DNA of 64,000 bases, from positions 2,480,009 to 2,544,008 of the forward strand of contig NZ_LT800494.1 of assembly GCF_900166665.1 (NCBI RefSeq), read 5' to 3'. Origin of the DNA: Cytobacillus gottheilii (GTDB lineage Bacteria > Bacillota > Bacilli > Bacillales > Cytobacillaceae). Both the position numbers and the translations under genes were made by a program. The notes beneath the pieces were generated by a model. It was given only the letters and a program-made list of their open reading frames with translations. It made no database searches and had not been told where the DNA came from. Shown here one piece after another: positions 43,779 through 52,079 of this stretch (its first letter is position 1; each line of letters starts with the position of its first letter).

Positions 43779-44497
43779 GAATGATCCCTCGCCTTCTGTT
43801 GTAATACATAAAAAGGAAGCAAAATGGCAGTGAAGAAAATCAAAGCTGCTGCCTCCAAAACAAGAATATACCACGGATAGGGACCAAAATAATCGAGCAA
43901 TGATCCGTTCGATGGCTTATAGGATAAAAACATATAATTCCCGCCTGTCAGTTTGTTCGCATAGTAGGCGAATGCTGCACAAATATTTAAAAAGATAAAC
44001 GATTGAAACAAGCCTTTCTTAGTTGGCTTATATTTTAAAACAAAGATAAAGTAAAAGCTTGTTAAGATAATAAAAATATGGGTGATAAAAAATTGAAAAT
44101 AGCGAAAGTGCGGATAGCCTAAAAACAGCTCAGGTGTTAACACAGCCATTAAGGCACCCGCTACACCAAGAAAATAGACATATTGAAAGATCACCTTTAT
44201 TTTTGTAAGGTGTAAAATTAAACATAGTATCAGGCTGATCGAACACAGCTGAAGCGGAAGAGCGATTGAGCTCTCCCACTGATTTGTTGAATACAGCCAA
44301 TAATGATAGCCGGCTTCAAGTGTAAATAATATAAAAAAGAAAGAAAGCCTGATTCCTATATCATATTTTCTGAGTGTTGTACGAAAAAAATATAGTCCTA
44401 TTATGCCTGCTATTAAGAATAACACCATCATGATATGCGAAGCCGAATAGGCTATAAAAGGATATGTATCATACTGATTCCCAAATATACCGTCCAT
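43775..44497 (-). CDS. YwaF/TIGR02206-like membrane protein
   Basis: 240 residues with seven hydrophobic helices. PLQLCSISLILCLILHLTK and the closing PWYILVLEAAALIFFTAILLPFY resemble the TIGR02206 (YwaF) family. Function unknown. It overlaps the pantothenate kinase gene by four bases, so the two and probably selB share a transcript. Confidence 0.83.
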   Translation of the reverse strand: MDGIFGNQYDTYPFIAYSASHIMMVLFLIAGIIGLYFFRTTLRKYDIGIRLSFFFILFTLEAGYHYWLYSTNQWESSIALPLQLCSISLILCLILHLTKIKVIFQYVYFLGVAGALMAVLTPELFLGYPHFRYFQFFITHIFIILTSFYFIFVLKYKPTKKGLFQSFIFLNICAAFAYYANKLTGGNYMFLSYKPSNGSLLDYFGPYPWYILVLEAAALIFFTAILLPFYVLQQKARDHS

Positions 44498-44707
44498 TCT
44501 AATGACCCCTTAATCTATTAGCTTTTGTATAGTATATTGGATACATCTCCTTCATTTCCTGCATCATCTGCACATTGTTTTTTGACTGTTTAGAATCTGT
44601 CACGAAACAGTCATAACACGTTCACAGATTTATTCAAGTATGCTGCGGTCTTACCTAATAATGACACAATCAGAGCCGCAAATCTTGTTTACATAATAAT
44701 ATTATGA

Positions 44708-45610
44708 TCAAACTAAGCTAATTTTTAATTGTTCAAGGAGCCATTTTGGCACATTTATACGAACAGTCATTAATGGATCTACGATTTGGCAAACCTCGAC
44801 TTGGGCTGCGGCACTCAACAGCATGACGGTTTCGCTCATGCTCTTGCCGGATTGTGCAGAAATGACATCCGCCATCATTTCGGTTCCAAGCTTTGCAGCT
44901 TCATCCAGCGTGTTAGCAGATACAATTAATGAAAAAACATCTTCATTTTCTAGAAGAGGAAATGAGAATTTGGCATTATTGACGACTTCTAACGTAACCG
45001 TTGCTTTACCCGCTACTTCAATTCCGGATACACTTACCTCTCCATCCCCCATTGCTGCATGAAAATCTCCAAGTGCGAATAATGCTCCTTCTGCAAACAC
45101 GGGAAAATAAAGAGTCGCTCCCTCAGTGATCATTTTATTATCCATATTGCCGCCATGAGCACCAGGTGTTCCGCAGTTTACTCCACCTTCTGCAGGAGCC
45201 ACGCCGATTACGCCAATCATCTTATTTAAAGGAATTTGAATCTCATCAAATTGCACATGATCATCCTTAATGGGAAGGATTTTCGCCTCCATCTTTTCTA
45301 AGCGATGTCCAAGCACACCTAAATCGGGACCCGTCAGCATAACTCCCTGACTGCTGATTTCTAATTTGTCGATCTTCACCTTCAGCATATCTCCCGGCTG
45401 TGCTCCTTCAACAAAAATTGGACCTGTCGCCGGATTGATGCGGTCCCAATCCAGTTCAGAGATGGGTGTATCCTCTGAGGTAATTTGATCCTCAAAACAA
45501 TCATATGTTTCAATCGTTACAGTTTCTCCTGATTTTACCGTTAATACAGGTGAATTTTGTTTATTAAACTCATAGATTAAGTGATTTTCTCTCGTTAATG
45601 AATGCATCAT
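44708..45610 (-). CDS. Acetamidase/formamidase family protein
   Basis: About 300 residues. Hydrolyses acetamide or formamide to the acid and ammonia. Motifs: NPATGPIFVEGAQPGD, GVNCGTPGAHGGNMDN and FALGDFHAAMGDGEVS, all typical of the FmdA/AmdA family with metal-binding His and Asp. GGAGG precedes two adjacent ATG codons at 45610 and 45607; either could be used. Divergent from the cupin gene, so promoters for both lie in the 125 bp between. Confidence 0.92.
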   Translation of the reverse strand: MMHSLTRENHLIYEFNKQNSPVLTVKSGETVTIETYDCFEDQITSEDTPISELDWDRINPATGPIFVEGAQPGDMLKVKIDKLEISSQGVMLTGPDLGVLGHRLEKMEAKILPIKDDHVQFDEIQIPLNKMIGVIGVAPAEGGVNCGTPGAHGGNMDNKMITEGATLYFPVFAEGALFALGDFHAAMGDGEVSVSGIEVAGKATVTLEVVNNAKFSFPLLENEDVFSLIVSANTLDEAAKLGTEMMADVISAQSGKSMSETVMLLSAAAQVEVCQIVDPLMTVRINVPKWLLEQLKISLV

Positions 45611-45669
45611 ACATCCTCCTATTGACAAAATATTTTTACATTTATTTTACCGTAAAATTGGGTACTTGC

Positions 45670-45697
45670 ACAGAAAGTCGTCTTTACTCATACATTA
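45670..45697 (+). promoter_or_regulatory. Sigma-K-like promoter of the cupin gene
   Basis: AC (45670-45671), 17-base spacer, CATACATTA (45689-45697). The -10 matches CATAnnnTA exactly and the spacing is one over ideal. Confidence 0.5.
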
Positions 45698-45734
45698 AAC
45701 ACGAAAAATAGGGATAGAAAGATAGGTGCAATTA

Positions 45735-46370
45735 ATGGTTTCTTATATGGATTATACCTCTCCTCAAACAAAATTCAGTTTTGACATGAATAAAAGCCGG
45801 CTGTTTACAAAGGATCAGAACAATTACATTAATGTGTTAGGTACGGCGCAGCTTAATACATTGGAGAATATGTCTTTACTTGATATTTTCTTAAGCCAAA
45901 CCAATGTCATAGAGCCTCATATTCATCAAAACGCTGCCGAACTCGTTTATTGTATTTCTGGCTCTGCGATCGTTTCGATGCTGAATCCTTTTACGAAACA
46001 AATTCAGAATTATAGAATTACCCCTGGAAAAGTCGCCAATGTCCCGCAAGGCTGGTGGCATTATGAAGTTGCAGAAGTGGATCATACTCATCTCTTGGCC
46101 ATCTTTGATGCGCCAACACCAGAATTTGTGTTAGGATCCGATTTATTAAGACTGACACCAGCTCATATTATGGCACATACGTATTGCCTGGATGAAAATC
46201 AATGGAAAAACACAGTCGCCCCCATTAAGGAATCAACCATTATTGGTCCTCCTAAGCATTGTAACCAGCGTGAAACAGTGCAGCAGCCTGCTCATACCTC
46301 ACATGCACAAATGCACCAGCAGCCATATCAGCAGCACTATTATCCGCAGTATTACAGAGGATTCTATTAA
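45735..46370 (+). CDS. Cupin-domain protein with Gln/His/Tyr-rich tail, probable spore-coat protein
   Basis: 211 residues. The cupin core (about 55-140) has EPHIHQNAAELVYCISGSA and RITPGKVANVPQGWWHYEV with a later HTHLLAIF, like one half of oxalate decarboxylase; metal His and Glu are present. The C-terminus is rich in Gln, His, Pro and Tyr (QQPYQQHYYPQYYRGFY), a composition common in coat proteins. The ATG at 45735 fits TAGGTG. A sigma-K-like promoter upstream supports late mother-cell expression. Enzyme activity unknown; a structural role is possible. Confidence 0.8.
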   Translation: MVSYMDYTSPQTKFSFDMNKSRLFTKDQNNYINVLGTAQLNTLENMSLLDIFLSQTNVIEPHIHQNAAELVYCISGSAIVSMLNPFTKQIQNYRITPGKVANVPQGWWHYEVAEVDHTHLLAIFDAPTPEFVLGSDLLRLTPAHIMAHTYCLDENQWKNTVAPIKESTIIGPPKHCNQRETVQQPAHTSHAQMHQQPYQQHYYPQYYRGFY

Positions 46371-46412
46371 ATCATAAATAACTGCCGGATCCCGTTAATC
46401 GTGTATACAAGA

Positions 46413-46446
46413 AAAGGATGCTCCTGTATGAGGAACATCCTTGTTA
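46413..46446. terminator. Hairpin between convergent cupin and SDR genes
   Basis: AAAGGATGCTCCT and AGGAACATCCTTG pair with one interruption around TGTATG and are followed by TTATTTC on the plus strand. Probably used from both sides. Confidence 0.6.
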
Positions 46447-46454
46447 TTTCGGTT

Positions 46455-47198
46455 TTATAGTGCCCAGCGGCCGCCATCAATAATATGGTCTTGACCTGTA
46501 ATATAAGAAGATTCATCAGATGCAAGGAACAGCGCAAGCTTCGCCATCTCTTCCGGTTCTCCCAGCCTGCCAATTGGCACCTGGTTGCTTAGGAAATCAA
46601 TGATATCTTCAGATAAGCCATCTAACAATGGAGTATTAAAGATTCCTGGATTTACAGAGTTAACGCGAATCCCTTTATCTACATACTCGATTGCAGCCTG
46701 CTTTGTCAGCATGACCATCGCACCTTTAGAGACGATATAGGCACCAGAGCCTTTTGTCACACGATAACCGCCGATGGATCCTGTATTGACGATTGAGCCG
46801 CCTCCATTATCAAGCATCATTTTGATCCCTTCCTGCATGACCAAAAACGCACCTCTTACATTTACACCAAACACCTTGTCCCACTGATCAAGCGGATATT
46901 CATGGAGCGGTGTTTCGGTCTGTCCCGTGATTCCTGCGTTATTGCAAAGGACATCCAAGCGGCCAAACACTCTCTTGCATTCTTCAAAAATAGCAGCCAC
47001 TTGTTCTGGATCACTGACATCTGCTTTAAACGTATGAAGCTCTCCGCTGACGGTACTTTTTAACTCTTCAACCTTATCACTCACGTCAACGGCAAGAATT
47101 CTTGCACCTTCCTTGCTGAACTCTTCAGCCATTGCTTTCCCGAATCCAGACGCAGCGCCAGTGATTACTGTTACTTTTCCTTCTAGTCTCTTACTCAT
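46455..47198 (-). CDS. SDR family oxidoreductase (FabG/glucose dehydrogenase-like)
   Basis: Classical short-chain dehydrogenase, 247 residues. Rossmann motif TGAASGFGKAMA, NNAGITG, active-site NTGSIGGY (Ser) and YIVSKGAMV (YxxxK), and a C-terminal SYITGQDHIIDGG. ATG with GGAGGC upstream. Asp in AVDVSDK suggests NAD preference. Substrate unknown. Monocistronic. Confidence 0.92.
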   Translation of the reverse strand: MSKRLEGKVTVITGAASGFGKAMAEEFSKEGARILAVDVSDKVEELKSTVSGELHTFKADVSDPEQVAAIFEECKRVFGRLDVLCNNAGITGQTETPLHEYPLDQWDKVFGVNVRGAFLVMQEGIKMMLDNGGGSIVNTGSIGGYRVTKGSGAYIVSKGAMVMLTKQAAIEYVDKGIRVNSVNPGIFNTPLLDGLSEDIIDFLSNQVPIGRLGEPEEMAKLALFLASDESSYITGQDHIIDGGRWAL

Positions 47199-47387
47199 TG
47201 TTAAGCCTCCTCAAGGTTTTAGCTTAATCATGATGTAAAAATTCTTCGAAGTTAATAGGGACAATCTCCCTACATTCATCATACTACTTTTTTGTAGATG
47301 AGATTTCAAATATTGTGAACTTTTTAGCAATATTAAACCTAGCTTGTTTATGCATCGAATGAATAGAGTAATAGAATTATGAACAAA

Positions 47388-47413
47388 AAAAAAGACCTTC
47401 TCGCAGAGGTCTT
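47388..47413 (-). terminator. Intrinsic terminator
   Basis: AAGACCT and AGGTCTT pair, and the minus strand runs into nine T residues. It starts within the stop region of the gene at 47413. Confidence 0.9.
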
Positions 47414-47628
47414 CAATCTTCACCATTTTCACATGTAACCTGAGACAAGAAACCATCTTTTTCTAAGACAACCTCTCCTACCTCATCAAAGTTATCAAAA
47501 CAATCTTCAATAATGGCTTGATTTGTTACATGGTTTTGATAAATTTTAGTAAACAGGATTCCAGCTACTGTAAAAATGGTGATACTGCCGATGATGGCGA
47601 TCAGAAGATTTCGTTTTTTATGGGTCAA
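47413..47628 (-). CDS. Small membrane-anchored protein, 71 aa
   Basis: Basic N-terminus, a hydrophobic helix (about 8-27, LLIAIIGSITIFTVAGILF), then an acidic outside segment with two Cys (EDCFDNFDE and SQVTCENGED) that could form a disulfide. TTG start with AAGGAGGGAG. Unrecognised. Confidence 0.7.
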   Translation of the reverse strand: MTHKKRNLLIAIIGSITIFTVAGILFTKIYQNHVTNQAIIEDCFDNFDEVGEVVLEKDGFLSQVTCENGED

Positions 47629-47699
47629 CGCTTCTCCCTCCTTATTTGCTTTTATTCTAACATTTAGAATATTGTTTTCATACCTGTGCGTTCTTAATG

Positions 47700-47990
47700 G
47701 GTCAATTATAAGGTGTTAGAATAAAGTGAGTATGCAATTGCGCAAGTGGATCTTCCTAAATTCTAAAAATAAACGGAAAAATTCCTTTTATTCTGGGAAA
47801 TTACACTATTTCCTGCAAAATAAGAGGATTTTTTCCGACTATTAGTGGAAAATCTTAAGATTTTGCTATAAATTCAGCTGATAACCGGAAATTCTCCGCT
47901 TATTTTTGCTATTTTTTCCTCTAAATGGACATTAACCGGAATTCTTCCGCTTAAATTTTCCGATGCCGTCACGAAAGGTCAACAGCCGCT
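47700..47990. repeat. AT-rich repeat family 3, copy B
   Basis: In the 396-bp gene-free interval 47629-48024. Contains ATAACCGGAAATTCTCCGCTTA, TTAACCGGAATTCTTCCGCTTA, AAGAGGATTTTTTCCGAC and ATAAACGGAAAAATTCC. Shares TTAACCGGAATT(T/C)(C/T)TCC and TTATTTTTGCT with copy A at 20441-20706. Most units can form short stems between the GGAA and TTCC halves. Confidence 0.6.
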
Positions 47991-48024
47991 AATAGCAGAC
48001 TGCACTTCAAGACTTTTTTTGCTA

Positions 48025-49950
48025 CTATTCCTCCCCCTCCAGCCACACATCCTCCACATGCTTTTTCTTCTGCTGATGGCTGACTTTGCGGTACTCCTTT
48101 GATTTGAAAATAATATCAAAATCGTAATCTTCAGGATACAGCTCCTCAGCTCTTATATATAGCTTTAGTCTTTTCTGGTTAATGGAACGCTTTTCTTTTT
48201 GCACCTGAACAATATACTGCCCCCCAGCATCTGGCCCCTTATAGATGATGCCGAGTTCATCGGTTTCTGTTAGTTTCACATTGTCACCCATTTTAAAAGC
48301 TGGCAATTGTACTTTTTGTGGCTTCGGTGACTCAGACGTTTGCCGCGCATATTTATTGATGACAATCTGTTTTTCATATTGAGCTTCTGTTAAGTTTTGT
48401 TCATTGGTATAACTGTGAGATTGTTTGTATGTTAAAAGGTGTGCTTTTTCAATCAGCTGCGGATGGAGTCCAAGCTTGTTGGCGATCTGAAATGCCTGAC
48501 TTCTTCCGCTCTGTCCCAATAAAAGGCGATACGTCGGCTGCAATGTTTCAAGATCAAACTCCATCGTGGCATTTATAAAACCTTCAGAAGCATCCGCAAA
48601 CTCCTTCATCTCACTATAATGTGTCGTTGCAAGTAAGGTTGCTCCTTTTTTGTAGAGCTGCTCTAGAATCACGATCGCCAGAGCCATGCCTTCACCTGGA
48701 TCTGTACCAGAACCTAATTCGTCAAGGAGTACAAGTGAACGATCATTTGTATTTTGTAAAATCTCAATAATGTTGACCAACCGAGAACTAAATGTACTTA
48801 GATTCTGCTCAATGCTCTGCCCGTCACCGATATCGACGAAAATATGCTGAAACAGGCTGATCCGGCTACCTTCTTTTGCTGGAATTGGCAGGCCGCTTTG
48901 TGCCATCAGAGTTAGGAGACCGATTGTTTTCAATGTAACCGTCTTACCGCCAGTATTTGGCCCTGTAATGACTAATGCATGATGTGATTCACCAAAGATT
49001 AGCGACAAGGGCACGGCTTTTTCACCAAGCATGGGATGACGTGCTTCTTTAAGATCAATGGTGAAGTCTTCTGTTAAAATCGGTGCTGCACATTTCATTT
49101 TGCGGCTATATTGTGCTTTAGCAAATAACACATCATAATGATGCATCGTTTCAATCGCAATTCGTATTGTCTGCTCATAGGAAAGCAATTTTTCGGTCAG
49201 CTCATATAGAATTCGTTCTGTTTCCTGCTCTTCAGCAATGGCTAAAAGTTCAATTTCTGATTGAATACTGCCCAGTTCAGCTGGCTCAATAAATAAAGTA
49301 GCACCTGAAGCTGATGTATCCAGCACCTGCCCTTGAACTTTGGAGCGATATTCTCTTTTAACCGAAAGCGCGAGCCTCCCATTTCTTTCTGCAATCAAGG
49401 TATCCTGCAGCATGTTCGCAAATCGCTTCGATTTGACAAGCTGGTGTGCTTTATCTTTAATTTTATCCTTTAGAATTGCTAGCTGCCTCCGCAAATAGGC
49501 CAAATCGCTTGAAGCATAATCATCCACCTGTGAGTGGCGGATCACTCTCTGTATTTCGTCTTCCAATTCTTTCACTTCTGGAATTGTCATCGCATACAAA
49601 CTCACATGAGGAGCGGCATATTCTTTATCCTTCATAAACTGTTTAAGCTTCGTGCAATGCTGTAAAAACGAAAGAATAAACGTAAACTGATCGGCACGTA
49701 TATACAAACCTTTCTTTGCCTGCTCCAAATAAAGCTGCATTTCATCTAGTGTATGAATCGGAACAGAGCTGGAAATATTCAAAATCCTGACCCCTTCTTC
49801 CACCTCACGAAGCTGCTGTTCAATTTGGCGTTTATGGTGCATGGGCACAGTAGCACGAACTGTATTTTTGCCAAGAGTGGTTTTCGCATATGAAGCGATC
49901 TCTTCAAGAATGTCGTAATATCCTAATACATCAAATGTTTGCTGATTCAA
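48025..49950 (-). CDS. MutS2 paralogue lacking the Smr domain
   Basis: 641-residue MutS-family ATPase. Clamp/lever helices at about 1-290; ATPase domain with Walker A GPNTGGKT at about 330-337 and Walker B LVLLDELGSGTDPGEG at about 405-420; a KOW-like small beta domain at about 535-580 (FKMGDNVKLTETDELGIIYKG). Standard MutS2 is near 785 residues and ends in an Smr domain; this one stops at a basic tail. No mismatch-binding domain. In Bacillus subtilis MutS2 acts on collided ribosomes (established for that protein). TTG start with AAGGAGG. The upstream leader (49951-50354) looks like a ribosome-sensing attenuator. Confidence 0.9.
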   Translation of the reverse strand: MNQQTFDVLGYYDILEEIASYAKTTLGKNTVRATVPMHHKRQIEQQLREVEEGVRILNISSSVPIHTLDEMQLYLEQAKKGLYIRADQFTFILSFLQHCTKLKQFMKDKEYAAPHVSLYAMTIPEVKELEDEIQRVIRHSQVDDYASSDLAYLRRQLAILKDKIKDKAHQLVKSKRFANMLQDTLIAERNGRLALSVKREYRSKVQGQVLDTSASGATLFIEPAELGSIQSEIELLAIAEEQETERILYELTEKLLSYEQTIRIAIETMHHYDVLFAKAQYSRKMKCAAPILTEDFTIDLKEARHPMLGEKAVPLSLIFGESHHALVITGPNTGGKTVTLKTIGLLTLMAQSGLPIPAKEGSRISLFQHIFVDIGDGQSIEQNLSTFSSRLVNIIEILQNTNDRSLVLLDELGSGTDPGEGMALAIVILEQLYKKGATLLATTHYSEMKEFADASEGFINATMEFDLETLQPTYRLLLGQSGRSQAFQIANKLGLHPQLIEKAHLLTYKQSHSYTNEQNLTEAQYEKQIVINKYARQTSESPKPQKVQLPAFKMGDNVKLTETDELGIIYKGPDAGGQYIVQVQKEKRSINQKRLKLYIRAEELYPEDYDFDIIFKSKEYRKVSHQQKKKHVEDVWLEGEE

Positions 49951-49984
49951 TTTTTGTTCCTCCTTAAGTGTTGATTGCAGCCCA

Positions 49985-50026
49985 AAAAATAAAAAAAGCC
50001 GCCATGAACAACAAGTTCATGACGGC
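49985..50026 (-). terminator. Intrinsic terminator in the leader of the MutS2-like gene
   Basis: On the minus strand GCCGTCATGAAC and GTTCATGGCGGC form a 12-bp stem (one mismatch) with loop TTGTT, followed by TTTTTTTATTTTTT. It lies about 35 bases before the coding start and would stop transcripts from the promoter at 50326-50354 before the gene. Confidence 0.88.
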
Positions 50027-50262
50027 ATGATGTAGGGTAATTTATCTGGCAATGTTTGCGGTAATCTTATGCATCAGAAAGAGATAGAAATGCTACATTC
50101 CTCCAAAAAATGCACACAAAAAAACTACAGCAAACACGCCATAGCTTCGTTACCCGTTCTCTATGCTATGAAGTGTGTTCTTAACTTCCTTGAAAAGCGC
50201 ATACTGAATAAACAGGCATTCTCCTGTTTTTTTACGCATTCAAGGCCGTATCCAGTTAACGG
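50027..50262 (-). promoter_or_regulatory. Structured leader RNA, candidate attenuator
   Basis: Minus-strand RNA upstream of the terminator. Nested stems: AGTTAAGAAC (within 50171-50186) pairs with the leader ORF region GTTCTTAACT; inside it CCTTGAA/TTCAAGG, TGCG/CGCA-type, and AACAGG/CCTGTT (50211-50228). Then CATAGC (50165-50170) pairs with GCTATG (50140-50145). A third stem AATGTAG (50093-50099) / CTACATC (50029-50035) abuts the terminator. GGGTAA (50150-50155) can alternatively pair with TTACCC (50035-50040), a possible antiterminator switch. I recognise no known riboswitch class. Confidence 0.65.
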
Positions 50263-50286
50263 TTAGTTAAGAACATTCACACTCAT
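50263..50286 (-). CDS. Seven-codon leader peptide MSVNVLN
   Basis: ATG AGT GTG AAT GTT CTT AAC then TAA. AAAGGAG lies eight bases upstream at 50295-50301, an ideal site. The ORF sequence is itself the 5' arm of the first leader stem (pairs with 50171-50186), so a ribosome paused on it would open that stem. This is how leader peptides of erm, cat and similar resistance genes work. The peptide sequence does not match one I know. Confidence 0.7.
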   Translation of the reverse strand: MSVNVLN

Positions 50287-50325
50287 AAAATAATCTCCTT
50301 TAAAAGGGCTGCAATTTATATAGTA

Positions 50326-50354
50326 AGAATACTTTGTTAAAGGTTGTATGTCAA
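50326..50354 (-). promoter_or_regulatory. Sigma-A promoter of the MutS2-like transcript
   Basis: TTGACA (50349-50354), 17-base spacer and TATTCT (50326-50331) on the minus strand, with transcription expected near 50319. The distance to the leader ATG is about 33 bases. Confidence 0.8.
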
Positions 50355-50376
50355 CTGATTGTATAAAAATGACAGC

Positions 50377-50967
50377 TTAATCCTCCCAATAAAAAATAGC
50401 ATCCATGACGAAATAATTCCCGCGATTACGATAAATGGTAGGAATTTTCGCTTGAAAAGGAAGGAATCTTTTCATCTCTCTGGCCTGTAAAATCTCATAC
50501 TCATACTCTATTAGTGCCTGTTTTAATTGGGCGCCGACCGATTGATATTCTTCGTTCACTGACAAGGAATTAAGACCATCAAGGAGAGTTACACAGCTCC
50601 AGCCAACCCTTTCATTTGTCTCGGTACTGATGTTTCTATATCGAACATCTTCCCCCATAATGGCGACTGATGCCAGGGTGCTGATATCAATAATAATTCC
50701 CTTAACTTCTTCCTCGCGAACACCATTGCTTTCATGAATAGTTTTAACTTCATCTTTGCTGTAACAGAAAAACTCAACAAACGATGCATACCCGCTGCCA
50801 AAATGATCCCACTCAGCTTCACATTCTACATGATGAATTCGTTTGATTCGATAATATAATCTTCTTATATGTTCCTTAATTTCCTTCTCATCTTTTGTAT
50901 CGTAAGGAAATATGTCTCCGATTATTTTACCTGCTATCAGGTCCCGTAATTGATTATCTGAAAACAT
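50377..50967 (-). CDS. Uncharacterised soluble protein, 196 aa
   Basis: Soluble alpha/beta protein, no signal peptide, Tyr- and Glu-rich. Segments include ECEAEWDHFGSGYASFVEFF and IPTIYRNRGNYFVMDAIFYWED at the end. AGGTGG precedes the ATG. I do not recognise the family. It lies upstream of the attenuator promoter on the same strand, without an obvious terminator, so readthrough into the leader is possible. Confidence 0.7.
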   Translation of the reverse strand: MFSDNQLRDLIAGKIIGDIFPYDTKDEKEIKEHIRRLYYRIKRIHHVECEAEWDHFGSGYASFVEFFCYSKDEVKTIHESNGVREEEVKGIIIDISTLASVAIMGEDVRYRNISTETNERVGWSCVTLLDGLNSLSVNEEYQSVGAQLKQALIEYEYEILQAREMKRFLPFQAKIPTIYRNRGNYFVMDAIFYWED

Positions 50968-51108
50968 TCTTCAGCCCACCTACAGATTTAATATAGAAAA
51001 ATATCATTCTTTCAAGTTTACGAACAATCCAGCATGACTCAACTGTGCTCATTTGGAAATTGATCATCCAGAAAAGTAGACTAAAAGGGTCCCTGCCTCA
51101 CACGTTCC

Positions 51109-51321
51109 TTAGTGTGATTGACTTTTATTATTTTTCCTTTTATCAAACCATACCCATATAAAAAAGAGAATGACGCCAATTGGTGTAAGAAATGAAGTCA
51201 TCCAATTATGCTCATTTGGTAAAATATAGTTTAAAATGGCGGATAAAATGATAAGTGGCAGCACGATAATAAACCACCATCTTACATATTTATTTTTGAA
51301 ACTGAAATCAAATCTCTCCAT
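51109..51321 (-). CDS. Small two-helix membrane protein, 70 aa
   Basis: RFDFSFKNKYVRWW then two hydrophobic helices (about 15-33 and 42-60) and a Lys/Asn-rich tail. AGGAGG before the ATG at 51321. An upstream in-frame start exists but lacks a site. Unrecognised. Confidence 0.65.
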   Translation of the reverse strand: MERFDFSFKNKYVRWWFIIVLPLIILSAILNYILPNEHNWMTSFLTPIGVILFFIWVWFDKRKNNKSQSH

Positions 51322-51584
51322 TGTTTGCCTCCTAATCACTTCATATCGGAATATTCAAATAATTTCGTTCTAGACTCTTGGCTGTATGCAGGAAAATAAA
51401 GCTTCTCATCAAGGATAACACATCCTTCTTAAATTAAGGGAAAAACAGGAAGATATTTCACAGAACCTTACACTTTTCCGATCCTCTCCCTTCTTTTTTC
51501 ACACTTAAATAAACAGTTGTTTATCTGTTCTAAATGAAGGCAACACTTAATTTATTTAAAGAAAACATTTCTAAGGAGAAGAAG

Positions 51585-52079
51585 ATGGTTCTAAACGAAA
51601 ATAAAGAACGATTTGCTTATGCAAAACGAAATCTTTGGTCTGGCATTCTATTTGGAATTGGTCTAGCCGCTTTTATTGATGAGACCGTTTTTCATCAGCT
51701 GCTGCGCTGGCATCATTTTTATGACAAATCTACAACCGATATTGGCCTGATTTCAGACGGTTTTTTTCATGCATTTAGCTGGTTTGCGACCATTGGGAGC
51801 TTGTTTATGTTCGCTGAACTTCGCCGGCGGAACGGCTTATGGATGATGAGGTGGTGGGCAGGAGTATTGATCGGTGCCGGTGGCTTCCAGTTGTATGATG
51901 GAATCATCCAGCATAAATTAATGCGATTGCACCAGATTCGTTATGTAGAAAATGTCATTATTTACGATCTGATTTGGAACATACTAGCACTTGTAATGAT
52001 CCTGTTAGGGATAATTCTTGCTGTTCGAACGAGAAACAGACAACGATATGGTAAGGATGTTTCACATGAACATTCTTAA
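51585..52079 (+). CDS. DUF2243 membrane protein
   Basis: 164 residues with four helices. LWSGILFGIGLAAFIDETVFH, then LLRWHHFYDKST, and a later GAGGFQLYDGIIQHKLMRLHQIR are typical of DUF2243. Conserved His residues (HQLLRWHH, IQHKLMRLHQ) could bind copper or heme. Start ATG with AAGGAG. It overlaps the ctaG-like gene by 14 bases, a common pairing that suggests a shared role in metal or cytochrome oxidase assembly. Confidence 0.9.
   Translation: MVLNENKERFAYAKRNLWSGILFGIGLAAFIDETVFHQLLRWHHFYDKSTTDIGLISDGFFHAFSWFATIGSLFMFAELRRRNGLWMMRWWAGVLIGAGGFQLYDGIIQHKLMRLHQIRYVENVIIYDLIWNILALVMILLGIILAVRTRNRQRYGKDVSHEHS

Noticed and set aside
49985-50319. T-box or known metabolite riboswitch
   Set aside because: No T-box AGGGUGGNACCGCG motif and no recognisable S-box, lysine, THF, glycine or ykkC core; a translated short ORF explains the leader better.
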